Part shown: piece after piece, positions 37,288-41,872 of the stretch | Position numbering within the stretch: the first letter of the stretch is position 1 | Layout of the letters: every line of letters begins with the position of its first letter | NCBI GenBank assembly: GCA_001464625.1 | Contig: LNFJ01000165.1 | Span: 1-41,872 of the forward strand | From: Bacteroidia bacterium Ga0077558 | GTDB taxonomy: Bacteria; Bacteroidota; Bacteroidia; Chitinophagales; Chitinophagaceae | Reading direction: 5' to 3' | Length of the DNA stretch: 41,872 nucleotides | Notes under the pieces: generated by a model | What the model saw: the letters and a program-made list of their open reading frames with translations, nothing else | Told to the model about the DNA's origin: nothing | Databases searched by the model: none | Made by a program: the position numbers and the translations under genes

Positions 37288-37370
37288 GGCGTTGGCAAGA
37301 AGATTTGCTTTGCCATTGTATTATTGATTTATAATAGTTAATTAAATTAATCGCTTATTGCTACTCGCCA

Positions 37371-37404
37371 CGAGCAGCTCGCAGCGAAAAGCTTGCAGCT
37401 TTTC
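37371..37404. other. Two adjacent hairpins between groES and groEL
   Basis: Directly after the groES stop lies a perfect 8-bp palindrome GAAAAGCT / AGCTTTTC with loop TGC (37386-37404). Next to it is CGAGC / GCTCG (37371-37381). The gap to the groEL ATG remnant is 88 bp. The stems could stabilise or end the groES part of the mRNA. No T run follows the first hairpin on the minus strand, so it is not a plain terminator. Confidence 0.5.
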
Positions 37405-37686
37405 TTATACTATCGCCAAAATATCCGACTCTCTCATAATAAGATAGTCTTCGCCATCGATCTGAATTTCTGTACCTGCATACTTACCATATAATACGGT
37501 ATTACCAGCTTTTACAGTTACCGGCTCATCTTTTTTGCCAGGACCAGCAGCGATTACAGTGCCTCTTTGTGGTTTTTCTTTTGCAGTATCCGGGATGATG
37601 ATTCCACCAGATGATTTCTCTTCGGCAGCGTCAGCCTTTACAATTACCCTGTCGTGCAGTGGGGTAACGCTTACTTTTTTAGCCAT
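37405..37686 (-). CDS. groES: Co-chaperonin GroES
   Basis: This is the 93-residue GroES, the heptameric lid of GroEL. Seen: [20 protein letters not shown], the mobile loop [21 protein letters not shown] with the hydrophobic III triplet that contacts GroEL, and the end [14 protein letters not shown]. Length is exactly typical. It is the first gene of the groES-groEL operon on the minus strand. No CIRCE repeat (HrcA site) was found upstream. A -7-like box TACCTTCG lies at 37761-37754 on the minus strand. Confidence 0.97.
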   Translation of the reverse strand: MAKKVSVTPLHDRVIVKADAAEEKSSGGIIIPDTAKEKPQRGTVIAAGPGKKDEPVTVKAGNTVLYGKYAGTEIQIDGEDYLIMRESDILAIV

Positions 37687-37905
37687 AATTGTATTGATTT
37701 TTGATTTTTTTAATTTGTCCGCCTTCGCATAAGCTTAAGCGGCTAAAGGACGGCGAAGGTACGGCGAATAACATGCCATCAGGTGGTAAGCGGAAAAAAA
37801 TTCAGTTTAAGTGACATACCAGGCAGAACAAAAGCTAATTGACGGTTCTTTTACAGCCATTGTGACAAATTTTCACATGTAAACTTTAAATCCCCGGTGT
37901 TTTTT

Positions 37906-37935
37906 ATTACTGATAAGCAAGCTTATACCAGTAAT
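37906..37935. promoter_or_regulatory. Imperfect inverted repeat upstream of nusB
   Basis: ATTACTG-ATAAGC and GCTTAT-(AC)-CAGTAAT pair over 13 bp with a 2-nt bulge around a 2-nt centre. The T run lies before the stem on the plus strand, so it is not a terminator for reading in. It lies 18 bp upstream of a weak -7-like box TATCTTCG (37954-37961) and may be an operator for nusB. Function inferred. Confidence 0.4.
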
Positions 37936-37985
37936 CAATAAAACATAAACGCTTATCTTCGCCCCCCAAATAGTTCATTACATCA

Positions 37986-38912
37986 ATGATTAGCAGAAGA
38001 AATATCCGGGTAAAAGTGATGCAGACCTTATATACAGTGTTTGCCTTAGAGAACGAAGTAAAACCCGGTGAGCCGCAAAAGTTGTTACAACAACATTTTA
38101 GCCAGACCCGTTCTCTTTTAGTTTACCTGCTTTATTTTTTATCCGAAGTACCCCGCTATGCCGAAAAAGATGCTCATAAAAGAGCCGGTAAACATCTTCC
38201 CAATGCTGCGGACCTAAACGTAAACATAAAAATTGCCGGCAATGAGTTGCTTTGGAAGATGCTTGAAGACACAGGCCTGAATGAACAATTTAAAACAGAA
38301 AAGCCTGAACTAAAGATTGATAATGAGCTGCTCCGCAAAATCTACCTTTCCCTCGTTGAAACACAGGAGTATAAAACATATACCGCTCAACCTGGCCGTG
38401 AAAAAACAGATGAAAAAAAGATACTGGAATTTATATTAAATGATTTGCTGCTGGCGAATGAGTTGTTTGTATCGCATATAGAAGAAAATTTTTCTAACTG
38501 GGATGATGATGGTGAAATGGTGGTACAACTTCTTACCGCCTATCTTCAAAAACCAGGCTCGATTAATTTTAAAATAATGCTGAGTGCAGATAAAGAACAA
38601 TTTGCAAAAAGCCTGCTGCAAACCGTTCTCGACAAAAACGAACACCTGCAAACACTCATTGTTCCAAAATTGAAGAACTGGGATCCTGAAAGAATTGCTC
38701 ATCTGGATATGATAATGATGAAAATGGGTGTGGCAGAATTTCTTTATTTTGAAACAATTCCTCCTAAGGTAACTATCAACGAATACATTGATCTGGCTAA
38801 AGACTACAGCACCGCACAAAGCGGCCAATTTGTAAATGGCATTCTTGATAATATACATAAGGAGCTAACACAGGAAGGTAAAATGCAAAAAGTTGAATAT
38901 AAAAAAGGCTAA
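37986..38912 (+). CDS. nusB: Transcription antitermination factor NusB
   Basis: This is a 308-residue NusB, about twice the length of the E. coli protein, as is usual in Bacteroidota, which carry an extended N-terminal and middle part. Seen: the start SRRNIRVKVMQTLYTVFA, and the C-terminal NusB helices IVPKLKNWDPERIAHLDMIMMKMGVAEFL, KVTINEYIDLAKDYSTAQSGQFVNGILD. NusB with NusE (S10) binds boxA RNA for rRNA antitermination. It heads the cluster nusB-DUF1573-yajC-coaE, though the DUF1573 gene also has its own promoter. Confidence 0.95.
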   Translation: MISRRNIRVKVMQTLYTVFALENEVKPGEPQKLLQQHFSQTRSLLVYLLYFLSEVPRYAEKDAHKRAGKHLPNAADLNVNIKIAGNELLWKMLEDTGLNEQFKTEKPELKIDNELLRKIYLSLVETQEYKTYTAQPGREKTDEKKILEFILNDLLLANELFVSHIEENFSNWDDDGEMVVQLLTAYLQKPGSINFKIMLSADKEQFAKSLLQTVLDKNEHLQTLIVPKLKNWDPERIAHLDMIMMKMGVAEFLYFETIPPKVTINEYIDLAKDYSTAQSGQFVNGILDNIHKELTQEGKMQKVEYKKG

Positions 38913-38932
38913 TACGGCCCCCAACTGTAAAC

Positions 38933-38963
38933 TTGTTCGCCATTAAACTAACCTTTACATTTG
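38933..38963 (+). promoter_or_regulatory. Bacteroidota-type promoter of the DUF1573 gene
   Basis: TTG (38933-38935), a 20-nt spacer and TACATTTG (38956-38963, exact TAnnTTTG) form a good -33/-7 pair, 21 bp before the start codon at 38985. Confidence 0.7.
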
Positions 38964-38984
38964 CACTTCGCAAAAAAACACTCA

Positions 38985-39443
38985 ATGAAAAAAGTAATAT
39001 TCATATTTGCTGCTATTATCAGCATCGCTGCCTGCAAAAACGAAGACAAAAAAACTGATACTGTTGCAACTACTGAACTAACGGCCGAAGAAAAAGAAAA
39101 GGCAAAAACAGACTCCAGCAACTTCACCTCCATCCAGTGGCTTGATTCGACATTCCTGGATCTGGGGAAAATTAAAAAAGGAGAAACGGTTGAAGTTAGT
39201 TTCCGTTTTAAAAATACGGGTAGCAAACAATTGGTAATTGCCGATGTTAGTGCCGGTTGTGGTTGTACAATTCCAGAAAAACCACAACAACCTTTTGCAC
39301 CGGGTGAAGAAGGTGTTATTAAAGCTAAATTTGAAAGTAAAAATCAAAATGCAGGACCGCATCAAAAACCGGTATATGTAACAGCAAATACTAATACACC
39401 CAATCCTATAATATTGAATTTTAAAGTAGAGATTACAGAATAA
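38985..39443 (+). CDS. DUF1573 lipoprotein
   Basis: This is a 152-residue protein. The ATG 38985 start (MKKVIFIFAAIISIAAC) gives a lipoprotein signal with the lipid-modified Cys at residue 17; the in-frame TTG at 38961 lies within the promoter and is rejected. After a short acidic linker comes one DUF1573 domain (about 50-150): FLDLGKIKKGETVEVSFRFKNTG, then VSAGCGCTIPEKPQQPFAPGEEG, and NPIILNFKVEITE at the end. The Ig-like fold often carries a CGC pair as here. DUF1573 proteins are widespread in Bacteroidota envelopes with unknown function. yajC follows 18 bp after the stop. Confidence 0.9.
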   Translation: MKKVIFIFAAIISIAACKNEDKKTDTVATTELTAEEKEKAKTDSSNFTSIQWLDSTFLDLGKIKKGETVEVSFRFKNTGSKQLVIADVSAGCGCTIPEKPQQPFAPGEEGVIKAKFESKNQNAGPHQKPVYVTANTNTPNPIILNFKVEITE

Positions 39444-39461
39444 CAATTAAAACGTTTACAC

Positions 39462-39806
39462 ATGTTCAGTACATTTTATTTTTTAGCAGACCCCCCATCT
39501 GGCGGTGGCATGGGAGGCTTTCAGTTTGTTTTTTTAGGTTTAATGATTCTTGTTTTCTGGATGTTCTTCATCCGTCCACAAGCAAAAAGAGCAAAAAACC
39601 AAAAGAAGTTTATTGAAGAATTAGGTAAAGGCGAAAAAATTGTAACCATTGCAGGTATACATGGCACTATCAATAAAGTAAATGAAGACGGGACATTGAA
39701 TATTGAAGTAAGTCCAGGCAGTTATATTAAAATTGAAAAAAGTGCTATCAGTATGGATTGGACTGTAGCATTGAATAAACCAGCCGTAACAACTGATAAA
39801 AAATAA
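39462..39806 (+). CDS. yajC: Preprotein translocase subunit YajC
   Basis: This is a 114-residue YajC, a small accessory subunit of the SecDF-YajC complex. Seen: one TM helix (about 20-39, GFQFVFLGLMILVFWMFFI), then the family signature RPQAKRAKNQKKFIEELGKGEKIVTIAGIHGTI. The rest is a small cytoplasmic domain. The Gly-rich N-terminus (PSGGGMGGF) is typical. It sits between the DUF1573 gene and coaE, as often in Bacteroidota. A terminator-like hairpin follows. Confidence 0.95.
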   Translation: MFSTFYFLADPPSGGGMGGFQFVFLGLMILVFWMFFIRPQAKRAKNQKKFIEELGKGEKIVTIAGIHGTINKVNEDGTLNIEVSPGSYIKIEKSAISMDWTVALNKPAVTTDKK

Positions 39807-39820
39807 CGTAACAAATAATT

Positions 39821-39869
39821 AAATTCCAAATTCCAGTAGCACTTGCTATCTTGGAATTTGGAATTTTTA
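39821..39869 (+). terminator. Long hairpin after yajC
   Basis: A perfect 15-bp inverted repeat AAATTCCAAATTCCA / TGGAATTTGGAATTT around a 16-nt loop is followed by T residues. It is AT-rich, so efficiency may be modest, and coaE begins 14 bp later. Confidence 0.65.
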
Positions 39870-39882
39870 TTTTCCCGATTAT

Positions 39883-40476
39883 ATGATTAAAGTAGGACTC
39901 ACAGGAGGAATTGGCAGTGGGAAAACCACCGTTGCCCGCATATTTGAAACGCTGGGCATACCTATATACTATGCAGATGATGCTGCAAAAAGATTGATGA
40001 ATAGTAATGAAGAATTAAAATCACTTATTATTAAACATTTTGGTGAAGAAAGTTACCAGCAAGGCGAACTCAATAGAAAATATATTGCCTCCATAGTTTT
40101 TAATGATAAAGAAAAACTGGAGTTACTAAACTCTCTCACCCACCCTATTACTATGCAGGACGCTTTATTATGGATGAATAAACAGACAACTTCGTATGTG
40201 ATCAAAGAAGCTGCGCTCTTGTTTGAAAGTGGTGCTGCTGATCAGTTAGATTATATTATCGGCGTATATGCACCTCAGCATATTAGGGTAAAACGGGTAA
40301 TGGACAGAGATAAAACAACTATTGAAGAAGTAATGAAGAGAGTAAGCCGCCAGATTGATGAAGAAATGAAAATGAAACTTTGCGATTTTGTAATTACAAA
40401 TAACGACCAGCAATTGGTAATACCGCAAGTGCTAGAACTCGATAATAAATTCAAAGCACTTGCAGTAGAAATATGA
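39883..40476 (+). CDS. coaE: Dephospho-CoA kinase
   Basis: This 197-residue P-loop kinase performs the last step of coenzyme A synthesis (phosphorylates the ribose 3'-OH of dephospho-CoA). Seen: the P-loop GGIGSGKT (8-15), the DDAAKRLM lid region, LTHPITMQ, YVIKEAALLFESGA and the closing DRDKTTIEEVMKRVSRQ. Length is normal. The ATG 39883 start gives the classical MIKVGLTGG. It ends exactly where the convergent aminotransferase gene ends, with no base between them. Confidence 0.96.
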   Translation: MIKVGLTGGIGSGKTTVARIFETLGIPIYYADDAAKRLMNSNEELKSLIIKHFGEESYQQGELNRKYIASIVFNDKEKLELLNSLTHPITMQDALLWMNKQTTSYVIKEAALLFESGAADQLDYIIGVYAPQHIRVKRVMDRDKTTIEEVMKRVSRQIDEEMKMKLCDFVITNNDQQLVIPQVLELDNKFKALAVEI

Positions 40477-41613
40477 TTATTTTAATTTGCTTACTGCTGC
40501 TTTAATTCTTTTCCACCCCTCTTCTATTTTTTCCATACTGTTAGCAAAAGAAAAGCGGACACATTTTGGTTCACCAAATGCATCACCCATTACAGAAGAT
40601 ACATGAGCATTATTCAATAAATACATTGAAAAATCGGCTGCATTAGTTATGACCGTTTCTCCATCAGTTTTTCCATAATAAGAACTTACATCAGGAAAAA
40701 TATAAAAAGCACCATCCGGTTCGCTGCAAACTAGCCCCGGAATATCTTTTACAATTTCGAGTACTCTTCCTCTTCTCCTGGTAAATTCTTTTACCATATC
40801 CAATGATGGACGTAAATCAGTAGTTAAAGCTACAACTGCAGCTTTTTGTGCAATGGAATTAGCACCGCTTGTAAACTGGCCTTGTACTTTTTCACAAGCC
40901 TTTGCTATTGTTGTATTGGCTGCTATATAGCCAAGTCTCCAACCGGTCATTGCAAATCCTTTACTTAAACCGTTTACGATAACCACCCTGTCTTTTATAT
41001 CATCAAATTGTGCAATGCTTTCATGCTTACCAATAAAATTGATGTACTCATAAATTTCATCTGAAAGAATGGTGATTTGCGGATACTTTCTAAATACTTC
41101 AACCAATGCCTCCAACTCTTGCTTTTTATATACCGCACCACTTGGATTGCAAGGGGATGAAAAAAGAAATACTTTTGTTTTGCTTGTTATGGCAGCTTCT
41201 AATTGAGCCGCTGTTATTTTAAATCCCTGTTCAGTAGTGCTTTTAATTTCAACCACTTTTCCTCTTGCAATTTTTACCAGCTCACTATAAGTAACCCAAT
41301 AGGGTGTTGGAATAATCACTTCATCATCTTCATCCACCAATGCAAGTATTGCATTAGCCAGGCTTTGTTTTGCACCGGTTGATGCAACAATATTTTCTGG
41401 TTTATAATCAAGGTTATTATCTCTTTTAAATTTTGTACAAACTGCTATTGCTTTAATTGCTGCTTCTTTAATATGAACAGGTGTATCAAAATCAGGTTCG
41501 CCAAGACTTAGATCAATTACATCAATGCCCTTTGCCCGAAGTTCTCTGCCGAGCTTTGCCATTTTCAACGTTTCCGGTTCATTAAAACGATCTAAAAAAG
41601 AAGATAACTGCAT
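40477..41613 (-). CDS. Class I/II PLP aminotransferase (aspartate-type) with internal deletion
   Basis: This 378-residue protein is close to bacterial I-gamma aspartate aminotransferases (about 395-400). Seen: IDLSLGEPDFDTP near the N-terminus, PYWVTYSEL, SSPCNPSGAVY (N156), SDEIYEY (D185), and the Schiff-base Lys in NGLSKGFAMTGWRLGY (K218). After HIKEAAIKAI (I56) the sequence jumps straight to AVCTKFKRDN. The intervening segment, which in relatives reads like T-x-Y-x-P-x-x-G-x-x-x-LR and holds the Tyr that binds the PLP phosphate of the partner subunit, is missing (about 18-20 residues, frame kept). Activity is doubtful unless the gap is an assembly error. It ends flush with coaE and has a good promoter. 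Confidence 0.9.
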   Translation of the reverse strand: MQLSSFLDRFNEPETLKMAKLGRELRAKGIDVIDLSLGEPDFDTPVHIKEAAIKAIAVCTKFKRDNNLDYKPENIVASTGAKQSLANAILALVDEDDEVIIPTPYWVTYSELVKIARGKVVEIKSTTEQGFKITAAQLEAAITSKTKVFLFSSPCNPSGAVYKKQELEALVEVFRKYPQITILSDEIYEYINFIGKHESIAQFDDIKDRVVIVNGLSKGFAMTGWRLGYIAANTTIAKACEKVQGQFTSGANSIAQKAAVVALTTDLRPSLDMVKEFTRRRGRVLEIVKDIPGLVCSEPDGAFYIFPDVSSYYGKTDGETVITNAADFSMYLLNNAHVSSVMGDAFGEPKCVRFSFANSMEKIEEGWKRIKAAVSKLK

Positions 41614-41666
41614 GTTGATTGGTTTAGTAAACGATGTTGGTGTTTAATGATTTGGCAAGCAGCCAG

Positions 41667-41696
41667 CAAATGTAAGAATTTGAGGGAAACAGCAAA
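41667..41696 (-). promoter_or_regulatory. Bacteroidota-type promoter of the aminotransferase gene
   Basis: On the minus strand TTTG (41696-41693), an 18-nt spacer and TACATTTG (41674-41667) form a -33/-7 pair, about 54 bp before the start codon. Confidence 0.6.
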
Positions 41697-41730
41697 GACA
41701 TGATGCTAGAATCGTTTTTAATAACAAACC

Positions 41731-41872
41731 TTAGTTTTTATAATCGAATCTAAACGACGATAAGTCTGCCGGAAATTTCCTGCTTCTTTTCAACTCATAG
41801 TCATAAATAACTCTTCCCAGGTTTTTTAAAAAAGGATAACCGATAGTTTTATAATCATACTTATCATCATTA
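41731..41872 (-). CDS. C-terminal end of an unidentified protein (partial)
   Basis: The minus strand is open from the window end to a TAA at 41733-41731, giving 46 residues that end ELKRSRKFPADLSSFRFDYKN. The segment is Tyr/Phe/Lys-rich and reads like real coding sequence, but it is too short to assign. It ends about 35 bp before the aminotransferase promoter. Confidence 0.5.
   Translation of the reverse strand, partial: NDDKYDYKTIGYPFLKNLGRVIYDYELKRSRKFPADLSSFRFDYKN

Noticed and set aside
37687..37985. CIRCE (HrcA) operator upstream of groES
   Set aside because: Neither TTAGCACTC nor GAGTGCTAA was found in the gap, so HrcA control is not supported.
38436..38858. 140-codon minus-strand frame inside nusB
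   Set aside because: It is antisense to conserved NusB helices and shows no recognisable protein features.

Overview
The window reads as chromosomal DNA of a Bacteroidota bacterium, most likely Chitinophagaceae-like. The evidence is low GC with AT-rich intergenic DNA, almost no Shine-Dalgarno sequences, -7 boxes of the TAnnTTTG type, and three large secreted proteins ending in type IX secretion (T9SS) sorting domains. It also carries a stand-alone GldM C-terminal-like protein, a long NusB and a group II branched-chain aminotransferase. No rRNA, tRNA, CRISPR array, insertion sequence or phage gene was recognised. Most of the region is housekeeping.

Layout. 1-4.3 kb: a secreted caspase-TPR protein (partial, minus) diverges from a CHASE2 membrane sensor and a FecR-like/TPR protein (plus); this is the most system-like part. 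4.4-7.1 kb: a catalytic and a non-catalytic M16 peptidase in tandem. 7.2-14.0 kb: rlmH, a rhomboid protease, tilS, a small TPR protein, etfB-etfA, a bifunctional-nuclease-family protein, ispE and a VOC protein. 14.3-22.1 kb: ornithine aminotransferase, two T9SS cargo proteins, a small membrane protein and an outer-membrane beta-barrel. 22.3-27.7 kb: an SDR protein and an amino-acid block (GNAT-ilvE diverging from a MocR-type regulator, then an APC permease). 27.8-35.5 kb: the GldM-C-like protein, an ABC-F ATPase, a double OmpA-domain protein and a 1422-residue T9SS metalloprotease with Ig-like repeats. 35.7-41.9 kb: groES-groEL (minus), nusB, a DUF1573 lipoprotein, yajC and coaE (plus), an aspartate-type aminotransferase (minus) and the end of an unidentified gene.

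Two conserved genes look damaged in a similar way. The groEL start codon and first codons are present, but about 46 nt that should follow are missing, so the ATG is out of frame with the GroEL body. The aminotransferase at 40477-41613 lacks about 18-20 residues in frame, including the segment that normally carries a conserved PLP-phosphate-contacting Tyr. Both junctions lie at short direct repeats. They are either real lesions or local assembly errors, and raw reads would decide.

Four tail-to-tail gene pairs overlap or abut (rhomboid/tilS, ispE/VOC, mocR/permease, coaE/aminotransferase). Strong hairpin terminators end several other units. The best secretion-related lead is the orphan GldM-C-like protein in a region rich in T9SS cargo.
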